Source of the DNA: Streptomyces violaceoruber
Lineage (GTDB): Bacteria; Actinomycetota; Actinomycetes; Streptomycetales; Streptomycetaceae
Direction: 5' to 3'
Assembly (NCBI RefSeq): GCF_033406955.1
Contig: NZ_CP137734.1
Location: forward strand, 5,332,001 to 5,396,000
Length of the DNA: 64,000 nucleotides
The notes below the pieces were generated by a model. That model was not told where the DNA came from. It did not search any database and saw only the letters and a list, made by a program, of their open reading frames with translations. Shown here one piece after another: positions 17,972 to 25,881 of the stretch. The first letter of the stretch is position 1. The number at the start of each line of letters is the position of its first letter. Made by a program: the position numbers and the translations under genes.

Positions 17972-18658
17972 CTACCTGGTCAGCGTGCCGTCACGGGTTT
18001 CCTGTACGGAGACCTTCTTCGCCTGTCGGCCCAGGATGCCGGACACGACGTTGCGGATGCCGTCCGGGTCGTTCTTCTGCTCGGGGGCAGGGTTGGAATT
18101 CTCGATGGCGGTCTTCAAGTACGCGGGGTTCCACGACGAGATGGCGCCGCTGACGTCGATCCTCTCCACCCTGCTCTTGCCGACCTGTGCCTTTATCTCG
18201 GGCAGGATCTGGTCCGAGTACATGCCACCGGAGGCTTTGAACAGGCTGGCGTGACCGCCGACCTTTCCGCCGTCCCGGAGGTAGACGGTGATGGCCAGGC
18301 AGCTGGTGACCGAGGGATAGGTGATCGTGCCGCCCGGGCCGACGCTTTTGACTTCTCCCTCGGCGATGCTCTTCGCCTCCGCCGTGCCGCCCGAAGCGCC
18401 CCCGCCGGCGTCGTCGTTCTCGGCGCGCTGGACGGTCAGGTCCGCGCCGGGTGGCCTGCGGCCGGAGCCGGCCGCCACCGCGCGCGTTGTCGCGGCGTTG
18501 CCCGCCGCGCGCTGGAGGACGGTCACCGCCGACGGGCCCAGGGGACCGGCCGCTCCCCGCGGCAGGTCACCGGCAGGGCCGGCCGGGGCGGACGGCCGCG
18601 GTAGCCGGGTGGGTGTCCCTCCGGTCGATTCCCTGTCCATGCGCTCGTGCTGGTGCAA
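17972..18658 (-). CDS. Protein with eCIS-cargo-like LQRxxGN motif
   Basis: About 228 residues. The N-terminal third is disordered (Pro/Arg/Gly) and contains VLQRAAGNAAT, the LQRxxGN element seen near the N-terminus of many Streptomyces proteins associated with extracellular contractile injection systems. The C-terminal 130 residues form a compact domain of unknown function (ITYPSVTSCLAITVYLRDGG, then ERIDVSGAISSWNPAY). I chose the TTG at 18658 because GAGGGGGG lies a few bases upstream. An ATG at 18694 lacks such a site, and an ATG at 18640 is a shorter option. No eCIS structural genes are in the window, so the link is by motif only. Confidence 0.6.
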   Translation of the reverse strand: MHQHERMDRESTGGTPTRLPRPSAPAGPAGDLPRGAAGPLGPSAVTVLQRAAGNAATTRAVAAGSGRRPPGADLTVQRAENDDAGGGASGGTAEAKSIAEGEVKSVGPGGTITYPSVTSCLAITVYLRDGGKVGGHASLFKASGGMYSDQILPEIKAQVGKSRVERIDVSGAISSWNPAYLKTAIENSNPAPEQKNDPDGIRNVVSGILGRQAKKVSVQETRDGTLTR

Positions 18659-18921
18659 GGTGTCCCCCCTCGGACGGCTCGGGCATGAGTTCATTCACCA
18701 TGCCGCCCCGCCGTTGTGGCGCAAGATGCGCGGGGGCAGACAAGAGGGCATTCCACCGTGCTCCTGGCGCAGGGCCGCAACCACGGTGATCCGTTGCAGG
18801 CCCTCGCCGACAGCGAAGTCGGGCATCACCGCGCGGCCTCGCGGGCGCCGACGACCGGGATGCGCGCGCTGCGTCCGGGCTGTCCCGGCGGCACGACGGT
18901 CCGGGTTGGTAATCTGCCGCA

Positions 18922-19332
18922 ATGGACGAGGTGTTGGACGAGGGGCCGTTCTTCCACGGTACGAAGGCCGACCTGCGGGTCGGGGACCACCTCACCGCCG
19001 GTTTCCCTTCGAACTACCGGCCCGAGATCCTGATGAACCACATCTACTTCACCGCGTTGCGCGACGGCGCGGGGCTCGCCGCCGAGCTTGCCGCCGGAGA
19101 CGGGGAGCCGCGGGTGTACGCCGTCGAACCGACCGGGGAGTTCGAGAACGACCCGAACGTGACCGACAAGAAGTTCCCCGGCAATCCCACCCGCTCCTAT
19201 CGGAGCACCGAGCCGCTCCGGGTCGTCGGCGAAGTCGTCGACTGGACGCGGCAGACGCCCGAAGCCCTCCAGGCGTGGCGGGAGCGGCTGGATGCGATGC
19301 GTCTGGAGGGGCGCGCCGAGATCATCAACTGA
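18922..19332 (+). CDS. arr: NAD(+)-rifampin ADP-ribosyltransferase
   Basis: A 136-residue Arr enzyme, which ADP-ribosylates the ansa-chain hydroxyl of rifamycins and so inactivates the antibiotic. The family landmarks are all present: FFHGTKADLRVGD at the N-terminus, GFPSNYRPE, NHIYFTALRDGAGLAAELA, VYAVEPTGEFENDPNVTDKK and FPGNPTRSYRS followed by VVGEVVDW. The length matches chromosomal actinobacterial Arr (about 135-140). A -10 box TAATCT ends six bases before the ATG, so the mRNA is probably leaderless. It stands alone between a divergent cargo-like gene and a GC-rich repeat tract. Confidence 0.93.
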   Translation: MDEVLDEGPFFHGTKADLRVGDHLTAGFPSNYRPEILMNHIYFTALRDGAGLAAELAAGDGEPRVYAVEPTGEFENDPNVTDKKFPGNPTRSYRSTEPLRVVGEVVDWTRQTPEALQAWRERLDAMRLEGRAEIIN

Positions 19333-19360
19333 CCCGGCCACCCCGGCGTTCACAGGCGCA

Positions 19361-19480
19361 GAGTCCCCGGGTCCCCGGGCCGCCGGGCCGTCGGGCCGTC
19401 GGGCCGTCGGGTCCCCAGGCCCCCGAGCCCTCGGGCCGTCGGGTCCCCGGGTCCCCGAGCTCTCGGGTCCCCAGGCCCCC
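19361..19480. repeat. Degenerate 9-base GC-rich tandem repeats
   Basis: About 120 bases between arr and padR consist almost entirely of 9-mers of two kinds, GGGCCGTCG and GGGTCCCCG, with variants such as AGGCCCCCG. There are no spacers, so this is not a CRISPR array. It could fold extensively and act as a terminator for arr, or it may simply be slippage-prone sequence. Confidence 0.7.
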
Positions 19481-19519
19481 ACAGCTTCAGGGCTTGTTCT
19501 GCCTGGTATCTTGCTTTGC

Positions 19520-19897
19520 ATGGAACCCGGTGATCCGACCAAGCAGGCCCGCGCAGCCGCCCAGCTGCGCAAGGGCGTGCTGGAGTACTGCGTGCTCGCC
19601 CTGATGCGGGACCGTCCCCGTTACGGCGTGGAGCTCCTGCACGCGCTGGAGGAGTCCGGGGCCCTGGCCACCAGTCAGGGCACCGTCTACCCGCTGCTCT
19701 CCCGGCTCCGCCGCGAGGACCTGGTCACCACCACCTGGCAGGAGTCCGCCTCCGGCCCGCCCCGCCGCTACTACGCGCTCACCGCCACCGGCCGGGCCGC
19801 GCTGGACGAGTTCACCCACGTCTGGCCCGGCTTCCGCGACGCCGTCGACGCGTTCCTGGCCACCACCCCGCACCCCTCCGCCGGAGACCTCGCATGA
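19520..19897 (+). CDS. PadR-family transcriptional regulator
   Basis: A 125-residue PadR winged-helix protein: LRKGVLEYCVLALMRDRPRYGVELLHAL, then TSQGTVYPLLSRLRREDLV and the wing GPPRRYYALTATGR. A TATCTT -10 box ends seven bases before the ATG, which suggests a leaderless message and fixes this start. The stop overlaps the ATG of the next gene (ATGA), a membrane protein with a HAAS domain. This PadR-HAAS pairing is widespread, with PadR controlling its own operon. Confidence 0.9.
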   Translation: MEPGDPTKQARAAAQLRKGVLEYCVLALMRDRPRYGVELLHALEESGALATSQGTVYPLLSRLRREDLVTTTWQESASGPPRRYYALTATGRAALDEFTHVWPGFRDAVDAFLATTPHPSAGDLA

Positions 19898-20511
19898 AGA
19901 CCCCCACGGCCCCCACGACCCCCGCCGACCCGGTGCGCGACTACCTCGCCGCCGTCGAGCGCGAGGCCTCCGCACTCCCCGCCGACCGGCGCCAGGAGCT
20001 CCTCGCCGACCTCGCCGAGCACATCGACGTGACGCGCGCCGAACGCCCGGACGTCGCGACGGGCGAGATCCTGGCCGGGCTGGGGGACCCCCGTACGATC
20101 GCGGCGACGGCGCTGGCCGAGGCGGGCAGTGGTGGTGCCGGGGCAGCGGTAGCCGGTGGCGCGGGCGTGTCCGTGCGGCGGGGCAGGGTGCATCCGCTGG
20201 TGCCGTTGCTGATGCTGTCCGTGCCGTACCTCTTCACGACTCTCCTCCCCGACGTTCCCGGTCTGGCGCTGTGCAGCGGCCTGATCCGCATCGCCGGTGG
20301 AGTGCTGCTGTGCACCTCGGTGCACTGGACGCCGGTCCGGAAGATCGTCGGCGTGGTGCTGAGCGTCGTCGCGCCGGCCGTCGCCGGGATCGTCTGGCGG
20401 GAGACCACCGTCGCCCCGGCGGGCGACACCCCGGCCCTCGTGGCCAACCTGGTGGTGCTCGCCGTCGTGGCCGGCACGTCGGCGTGGCTCTGGCGCAGCC
20501 GTCGCGGTTGA
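19894..20511 (+). CDS. HAAS-domain membrane protein, PadR partner
   Basis: 205 residues. The N-terminal 75 residues form a helical HAAS/DUF1700-type domain (VRDYLAAVEREASALPADRRQELLADLAEHI, a typical opening). Four hydrophobic segments follow (VPLLMLSVPYLF, LCSGLIRIAGGVLL, VGVVLSVVAPAVAGIVW and VANLVVLAVVAGTSAWLW), so it is an integral membrane protein. It is translationally coupled to padR by a 4-base overlap. HAAS proteins act with PadR regulators in membrane or envelope signalling; the signal is not known. A hairpin at 20551-20585 ends the transcript. Confidence 0.8.
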   Translation: MKTPTAPTTPADPVRDYLAAVEREASALPADRRQELLADLAEHIDVTRAERPDVATGEILAGLGDPRTIAATALAEAGSGGAGAAVAGGAGVSVRRGRVHPLVPLLMLSVPYLFTTLLPDVPGLALCSGLIRIAGGVLLCTSVHWTPVRKIVGVVLSVVAPAVAGIVWRETTVAPAGDTPALVANLVVLAVVAGTSAWLWRSRRG

Positions 20512-20550
20512 ACGCGGCCGTCGCGGCGGTGCGGGCCGTGCAGATGAGCG

Positions 20551-20585
20551 AGGCGTGAACACATCACCGGTACACGTTCACGCCT
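20551..20585. terminator. Convergent hairpin terminator
   Basis: Perfect 10-base arms AGGCGTGAAC and GTTCACGCCT flank a 15-base loop between the stops of the rightward HAAS gene and the leftward SRPBCC gene. There is no T-run, as is common in Streptomyces. Confidence 0.6.
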
Positions 20586-20631
20586 TGCGACGTGGGCGTT
20601 CCGGCAGGGGGCCGAGCGGACAGAAGATGCC

Positions 20632-21090
20632 TCAGCCCTGCTTTCCACCTGCCAAAAACCCCGTCAGACCGTCCAGCAGCATCCCGCTGCCCTGCTCCGC
20701 GCCGTCCCGCTCCTCCGCCGTGTCGCAGGTCTGGCGCAGGGTGATCACGGTGTTGCGGGGGCCCTCCTCCGCGAGTTCCACGGTCATCGTCGCCGGGTCC
20801 GGGCGGCCCGGGACGTCCATGCCGATGGTCAGGGCGCGGTGCTCGGCGACCTCGATGTAGGAGCCGGTCAGGGGGAACTCCGTGCCGTCCGGCGTGCGCA
20901 TCGTGGCCTTCCAGGTGCCGCCGGGGCGGACGTCCATCTCCACGGAGCCGGGGACGGCGTAGGCCCACTGGGCGTACTGGTCGGGGGTGGTCCACGCCTG
21001 CCAGACCCGGGCCGCGGGGGCGTCCAGGGTGCGGGTGAGGGTGTAGGAGAAGCCGCTGCCCGCCGCGGTGGGCGTCTGGTCGGTGCTCAT
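20632..21090 (-). CDS. SRPBCC (AHSA1-like) domain protein
   Basis: A 152-residue START/Bet v1-like protein. It shows the AHSA1 pattern: FSYTLTRTLDAPAARVWQAWTTPDQYAQWAYAV (helix-grip opening), SVEMDVRPGGTWKATM, TGSYIEVAEHRALTIGM and TVITLRQTC. The fold binds hydrophobic ligands in a deep cavity, and in this subfamily the ligand is usually unknown. It stands alone, convergent with the HAAS gene. The ATG at 21090 is followed by a short unstructured leader, which is normal for the family. Confidence 0.85.
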   Translation of the reverse strand: MSTDQTPTAAGSGFSYTLTRTLDAPAARVWQAWTTPDQYAQWAYAVPGSVEMDVRPGGTWKATMRTPDGTEFPLTGSYIEVAEHRALTIGMDVPGRPDPATMTVELAEEGPRNTVITLRQTCDTAEERDGAEQGSGMLLDGLTGFLAGGKQG

Positions 21091-21195
21091 GTCGTCGTGT
21101 CTCCTCGGTGGCGGCGCCTCGCCCGCTGCCGGCGAGGCTCTCGCACCTGTAGACGACCGGCGGCGCCGGAACTCATCGGCCCCCGCGCCGCTTTC

Positions 21196-22212
21196 CTACC
21201 GGCCGTGACACTCCCCGTACGCCCGCCCCGACCCGCACCAGCAATCCGCCCCGCGCTGCGGCGGCCACGCCACCGCGAGTCCCCGGGCCGCCAGTGTCGT
21301 CGCGTACTGCGGGAGCAGGACCGGGTCGGCCGGGGACGCGCCCTCCGACGCCGCGAAGGCCTCGTAGGAGGGGACCGTGCCCGGGACCACGCCCAGGTTC
21401 GGGGTGCCGGAGGAGGCCAGTTCGCGCAGGGCCGCCTCTATCGACGCCAGGTGCTCCTCGTAGGACGGGTACTCGGAGGCGAGGGCCGGATACGCCTCGA
21501 TCAGTTCCGTCAGCTCGGCGGCCGGCCAGTGCAGCATGGCCACCGGGAAGGGGCGGGACAAGGCCTCGCGGTAGGCGCCCAGCTCGGCGCGCAGGCGGAG
21601 GATCTCCGCCTCCAGGTCCGCCGGATTGTCCGAGCCCAGGGACCAGACGCGCTTCGGGTCGTGCAGCTCGTCCAGCGAGACCGGCATCGAGTGCAGGGTG
21701 TCGGCCAGGGTGTCCCACGCGTCGTGGGCCAGGCCCAGCATGCGGCGGACGCGGTGGCGGCCGTAGAGGAGAGGGTGGGTGGAGTACGGGGGCTCCGGTA
21801 CGTCGGTGAGGAGCAGGCGGGCGCCCTCCGTGAACGTCTCGTGCGCCGCCTCCAGCTCGTCGTGGGACTCCAGGGCCTCGGCCGCGATCACCCAGGGGGC
21901 CGGGTCGCGCGGCGACGCCGCCCGCACGCCGTCGATGATCGCCCGGGCCTCCGCCTCGTGGTCGTACTCCCAGAGGTTCGACGCCTTCAGGGCGCGGACC
22001 AGGGACGGGTTGTCCAGCGGGACGGACGTCTCGGAGGACAGCAGGCGGTCGTAGAGCTTCGTCGCGGCGGGGCGGTCGCCGGACAGTTCCAGGTGGGCGG
22101 CGGCGCGCAGGAGCAGGGCCTCGGCGTCCTCGGGGTAGAGGCCGGCGGTGCGTTCCAGGCGGGCCGCCTCGGCGGCGTGGTCGACGTTTTCGGCGGGCGT
22201 GTCGGGGCGCAT
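21196..22212 (-). CDS. TPR-like protein with a C-terminal SEC-C zinc motif
   Basis: 338 residues. The N-terminal part is helical and repeat-like (AARLERTAGLYPEDAEALLLRAAAHLELSGD and similar helices), typical of tetratricopeptide folds. The extreme C-terminus reads ADCWCGSGRAYGECHG, the SEC-C motif (CxCxSGxxxxxCH) that binds zinc in SecA and many stand-alone proteins. The ATG at 22212 was preferred over a GTG three codons upstream. The gene is monocistronic. The function is unknown; the SEC-C tail often mediates protein or ribosome contact. Confidence 0.8.
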   Translation of the reverse strand: MRPDTPAENVDHAAEAARLERTAGLYPEDAEALLLRAAAHLELSGDRPAATKLYDRLLSSETSVPLDNPSLVRALKASNLWEYDHEAEARAIIDGVRAASPRDPAPWVIAAEALESHDELEAAHETFTEGARLLLTDVPEPPYSTHPLLYGRHRVRRMLGLAHDAWDTLADTLHSMPVSLDELHDPKRVWSLGSDNPADLEAEILRLRAELGAYREALSRPFPVAMLHWPAAELTELIEAYPALASEYPSYEEHLASIEAALRELASSGTPNLGVVPGTVPSYEAFAASEGASPADPVLLPQYATTLAARGLAVAWPPQRGADCWCGSGRAYGECHGR

Positions 22213-22402
22213 GGGGGACACCGTACTGCCGTGAGGTGACCAGGGTCAGCCACGCGGGGGGCCGGAGGACGGGGGGAACGGCCCCGCCGAGGCCCGCCGA
22301 GGCCCGCCGGGCCCTGCCGGGCGCCCCGCGGGGCGACGCCGGTGCCGACCTGGTGCCGGCCCGGTGCTCGCGCGGTGCTCGCGTCGTGGCCCGCGTCGCC
22401 GG

Positions 22403-23836
22403 TCAGTGCCGCTCCCGCAGCGTCGCCACCAGCACCCCTGCCGCCACCGCCAACCCCGCCGACACCCACAGCGCCACGTCCGTGCCCGCCCCCGGGCTGC
22501 CCGCCGACGTCGCGATCGCGATGGTCAGGGCGACCCCGGCGCACGAGCCGATGTAGCGGAACGTCTGCTGCGCGCCCGAGCCCATCGCCGCGCGGGCCGC
22601 CGGTACCGACTCCACCGCGAGCAGCGGCAGCGCGGCGTTCAGCAGGCCGCTGCCGACGCCCGCCACGACCAGGCCGGGCAGCAGCCGGGCCCAGGAGCCC
22701 GCGCCGACCGCGCCGAGCATGGTCAGGACGCCGACCGCGTGCAGGGCGAAACCGACGACCAGTTGGTGGCGGGGAGAGACGCGGTGGGCGATGCGGCGGA
22801 CCTGGAGCGCCACCGCGAAGGCGAGACCGGCCCAGAGCAGCGAGAGCAGGGCCGTGTCCAGCGGGGACAGGCCGAGCGCCCGCTGGAGCACCGTCGGCAG
22901 GAAACTGAAGAGGCCGATCACCGACAGGCCGGTGAACAGTCCGCCCGCGGAGGACGCCAGGAAGAGCGGGCGGCGCAGCAGCGACAGGTCGATCATGGGG
23001 GTGGCCGCACGGCGCTCCAGTACGACGAACAGGGCGCCGAGAAGCACGGCCGCCGCCAGCAGCAGGCCCACCGGCGCCCGCAGCCACCCGTCCCGGCCCA
23101 GCGTCAGCGCCGCCACCAGCGCGACCAGCGCCGGTCCGAACGTCAGCGCCCCGGCGAAGTCCGGCCGGCCCTCCCGCGGCGAGCGCGACTCCGACAGGGC
23201 CCGCGCGCCGAGCCCCGCCACCACCAGCGCGGCGGCGCCGAGGACGCCGTGCGCGACCCGCCAGTCGGGGATCGCCCCGACGAGTACCGGGCCCACGGCT
23301 ATCCCGCCGCTCACGAAGGCACCCCACACGCCGGTCGCGCGCAGCCGCCCGGCCGGAGTGGGGAAGGCGTGGACGAGCAGGCCGAGGCTGCTGGCCAGCA
23401 GGGCCGCGCTCGCCGCGCCCTGGGCGACGCGGGCCAGCGTGAACAGCCAGGTCGTGGACGCGAAGGCGCCCAGGACGGTGGTGACGCCGAGGGCCAGCGT
23501 GCCGGAGACGAAGAGCCGGCGGCGCCCGTAGTCGTCGGCCAGGCTGCCGGCCACCAGGAGCAGGGCGGCGAGGCCCAGCGGGGTGCCGTTCAGCAGCCAG
23601 GCCTGGGCGGACAGCGAGGTGTGCAGGTCGGCGGCCGTCTCGGGGAGCGTGACCATCGGCGCGGTGAACGCCATCAGGGCCACGGCGGTCGCGGCGCTGG
23701 TCAGCGCGAGGGTGCGGCCCGGGTGCGGGGGCGGCAAGGCCCGGTCCGGCGGGGGAGCGGCGGCGGCCGTGGTCGCCGGGGTCCCGGTGGGCGGGGCGGT
23801 CGGGGTCGTCGGGGAGTCCGTGCCGGTCTCGGTCAT
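22403..23836 (-). CDS. MFS exporter, DHA2 (EmrB/QacA) type
   Basis: A 477-residue drug/proton antiporter. A Pro/Thr-rich cytoplasmic leader of 40 residues precedes about 14 membrane segments. The motif A equivalent GSLADDYGRRRLFVSG lies after TM2, and ARVAQGAASAALLASSLGL (motif B) and GVWGAFVSGGIAVGPVLVG (motif C) mark it as an exporter. It is divergent from an HxlR-type regulator, with two copies of an inverted repeat in the 121-base intergenic region. Efflux induced by ligand release of that repressor is the likely control. The substrate is not predictable. Confidence 0.9.
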   Translation of the reverse strand: MTETGTDSPTTPTAPPTGTPATTAAAAPPPDRALPPPHPGRTLALTSAATAVALMAFTAPMVTLPETAADLHTSLSAQAWLLNGTPLGLAALLLVAGSLADDYGRRRLFVSGTLALGVTTVLGAFASTTWLFTLARVAQGAASAALLASSLGLLVHAFPTPAGRLRATGVWGAFVSGGIAVGPVLVGAIPDWRVAHGVLGAAALVVAGLGARALSESRSPREGRPDFAGALTFGPALVALVAALTLGRDGWLRAPVGLLLAAAVLLGALFVVLERRAATPMIDLSLLRRPLFLASSAGGLFTGLSVIGLFSFLPTVLQRALGLSPLDTALLSLLWAGLAFAVALQVRRIAHRVSPRHQLVVGFALHAVGVLTMLGAVGAGSWARLLPGLVVAGVGSGLLNAALPLLAVESVPAARAAMGSGAQQTFRYIGSCAGVALTIAIATSAGSPGAGTDVALWVSAGLAVAAGVLVATLRERH

Positions 23837-23865
23837 GGCTGCCGTCCGCTCTGGCTTGGTCCGTT

Positions 23866-23927
23866 GGTTCGGTCAATGAACTGAGTCGGGCGGCCCAACC
23901 TAGCACCGCTGGTTCGGTGAATGAACC
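23866..23927. promoter_or_regulatory. Two copies of a GGTTC-N7-GAACC-type operator
   Basis: The first copy is at 23866-23883 (GGTTCGGTCAATGAACTG). The second is at 23911-23927 (GGTTCGGTGAATGAACC, perfect arms). Centres are about 45 bases apart, between the divergent exporter and HxlR genes. The second copy overlaps the expected -35 of hxlR, whose -10 is TACAGT at 23945-23950. This arrangement fits coordinated repression of both genes by the HxlR protein. Confidence 0.7.
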
Positions 23928-23957
23928 GAGGAGCGGAAAGTGGCTACAGTGGACGGC

Positions 23958-24494
23958 ATGGCACTGGGCAAGGACTACGCGACGCAGGAGTGCTCGATCG
24001 CCCGCGCACTGGAGGTCGTCGGCGAGCGGTGGACGCTGCTGGTGATCCGCGACGCGCTCTACGGCGTCCGGCGCTACAACGACTTCCTCGTCCACCTCGG
24101 CATCCCGCGCGCCGTCCTGGCCAACCGCCTCCAGGCGCTCACCGCCGAGGGAATCCTGGAGAAGCGCAGGTACCAGGAGTCGCCGACCCGGGACGAGTAC
24201 GTCCTGACCGAACGCGGCATCGCCCTGTGGCCCGCCCTGCGCGCGCTCGGCATCTGGGGGCGCGAGCAGCTCGGCGGCGAGCCGATGCGCACCTTCTGGC
24301 ACGCCGACTGCGGCACCGAGCTCAGTCCCCACGGCACCTGCGCCACCTGCGGCACCCTCGTCGCCGTGCGCGACATCGACATGCGGCCGGGCCCCGGACT
24401 CGCCGCCGACCCGGCGGACCCGGTCAGCCGGGCACTGCTCGGTCCCCGGCGGCTGCTCCAGCCGATCGAGACCGAGCAGCGGGGTCCCGCATGA
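23958..24494 (+). CDS. HxlR-family transcriptional regulator
   Basis: A 178-residue HxlR winged-helix protein (CSIARALEVVGERWTLLVIRDALYGVRRYNDF is the family opening; IPRAVLANRLQALTAEGIL is the recognition helix; YVLTERG is the wing). A C-terminal extension carries a four-Cys pattern (HADCGTELSPHGTCATCG) that may bind a metal. The TACAGT -10 box lies seven bases before this ATG, indicating a leaderless start here rather than at an upstream GTG. It is divergent from the MFS exporter it probably represses. Confidence 0.9.
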   Translation: MALGKDYATQECSIARALEVVGERWTLLVIRDALYGVRRYNDFLVHLGIPRAVLANRLQALTAEGILEKRRYQESPTRDEYVLTERGIALWPALRALGIWGREQLGGEPMRTFWHADCGTELSPHGTCATCGTLVAVRDIDMRPGPGLAADPADPVSRALLGPRRLLQPIETEQRGPA

Positions 24495-24575
24495 CGCCGT
24501 CCCGCATGACGCCGTCCCGCGCAGGCCGTCCTGTATAACTGGGGCAAACGCGTGTACGAGAGGGGGGAGCAGCCG

Positions 24576-24887
24576 ATGACCCGAGAACGGTCCGTTCCGC
24601 GCCCCCTCCTCGTCCTGCTGCTGGTCCTGCTGCCCGTCGCGCTCGTCGACGTCGGCAGCCTCTCCGCCACCGTCGCCCTCGCCGCGACCGCCGCGGTCGG
24701 TTCCGCGCTCGCCGTGTGCGCCGTCATCGCCGCACGCTGCGCGCCCGCCGTACCGCGCACCCGGGTGCGCACGGCCATCAGGGACCGGGACCTGCGTACG
24801 GCCTTCCTGCCCCAGCGCGATCCCGACGCCCCCGGCCGCCGCCGGCCCCGAGCGCCCGGACACGCCCTCCCGGCGACCGCCGCGTAG
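24576..24887 (+). CDS. Small membrane protein paired with YidC (DUF6412-like)
   Basis: 103 residues. Two hydrophobic segments (LLVLLLVLLPVALVDVGSL and VALAATAAVGSALAVCAVIAARC) are followed by a basic tail with LRTAFLPQRDPDAPGRRRPRAPG, a pattern I associate with DUF6412 proteins encoded before a short YidC in streptomycetes. The ATG at 24576 is preceded by GAGGGGGGAG. The yidC-like gene follows 113 bases downstream on the same strand. A role in membrane insertion is inferred from that pairing only. Confidence 0.65.
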   Translation: MTRERSVPRPLLVLLLVLLPVALVDVGSLSATVALAATAAVGSALAVCAVIAARCAPAVPRTRVRTAIRDRDLRTAFLPQRDPDAPGRRRPRAPGHALPATAA

Positions 24888-25000
24888 GGCACGCTTCACG
24901 CTTCACCCGAAGTACCGGAAGCCACCCCCGCGCGGGGCGTGTCGTCATGCCGCAATCCCCTTGCCCGGCACGACGAGACCCTCGGAGGGCTCACCCACCC

Positions 25001-25714
25001 ATGTCCGTTTTCGCCAGCCTGGTCGAGCACCTCGCCGACCTGCTCCAGCCGCTGTTCGGCGCCTCCGCCGCGGCCGCCGCCATCATCCTGTTCACCGCCC
25101 TCGTGCGGCTCCTCGTACACCCGCTCTCCCGGGCCGCCGCCCGCGGCCAGAAGGCGCGCACCCGACTCCAGCCACGCATCGCCGAACTGCGCCGCAAGCA
25201 CGCGAAGAACCCCGAGAAGCTCCAGCGGGCCGTGCTCGAACTGCACGCGGAGGAGAAGGTGTCCCCGCTGTCGGGGTGCCTGCCCAGCCTGTGCCAGATC
25301 CCCGCCTTCTTCTTGCTCTACCACCTCTTCTCCAGCTCGACGATCGGCGGCGAGGCCAACGGGCTCCTCTCCCACCAGCTCCTGGCCGCCCCGCTCGGCG
25401 GGCGGTGGGCCGACGCGTTCGGGGACGGCGGGCTCCTCGGCGGGGCCGGACTCGTGTACGTGGCGCTGTTCGCGGTCGTCGCCGGGGTCGCCACCTTCAG
25501 CTACCGGCTCACCAGGCGGACGATGGCCGACCGGCCGGTGCTGCCCGCCGGTGACGCCGGAGCCGTGCCGGGGGTCGGCGCGCTCACCCGGGTCATGCCG
25601 TTCATGTCCTTCTTCACGCTGGTCACCGTGGCCGTGGTGCCGCTGGCCGCCGCGCTCTACGTCGTCACCAGCACGACGTGGAGCGCCGTCGAGCGGGCCG
25701 TGCTGTACCGCTGA
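25001..25714 (+). CDS. YidC/Oxa1-family membrane protein insertase, short paralogue
   Basis: 237 residues, shorter than the main YidC. Family features are visible: a conserved cytoplasmic helical hairpin after TM1 (LQPRIAELRRKHAKNPEKLQRAVLELHAEEKVSPLSGCLPSLCQIPAFF carries them), a positively charged groove residue in TM1 (ALVRLLVHPLS) and a final TM pair (VMPFMSFFTLVTVAVVPLAAALYVVTS). It inserts small membrane proteins alone or with Sec. It lies after the small membrane gene. Streptomyces encode several YidC paralogues, and this is an accessory one. Confidence 0.85.
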   Translation: MSVFASLVEHLADLLQPLFGASAAAAAIILFTALVRLLVHPLSRAAARGQKARTRLQPRIAELRRKHAKNPEKLQRAVLELHAEEKVSPLSGCLPSLCQIPAFFLLYHLFSSSTIGGEANGLLSHQLLAAPLGGRWADAFGDGGLLGGAGLVYVALFAVVAGVATFSYRLTRRTMADRPVLPAGDAGAVPGVGALTRVMPFMSFFTLVTVAVVPLAAALYVVTSTTWSAVERAVLYR

Positions 25715-25881
25715 ACACGGGCCGGTCCGGTGCGTGCCTACGGTCCAGTACGTGAACGGGGTATTGCGGAGTGGAACGGGGCCTTGGAGGATCGACCAGT
25801 CCTCCGACGGCTGTCGCGTTGCTGCCGCACCCAGGTCGCGCGGCGTCGGGCGGGCTGCCCGCGAGCGAGGAGTTGGGGATC

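Noticed and set aside
19361..19480. Possible CRISPR array
   Set aside because: The 9-base units are contiguous, degenerate and without spacers or cas genes.
21987..24899. A 970-codon leftward frame spanning several genes
   Set aside because: It crosses the exporter, HxlR and their operators and shows no domain.
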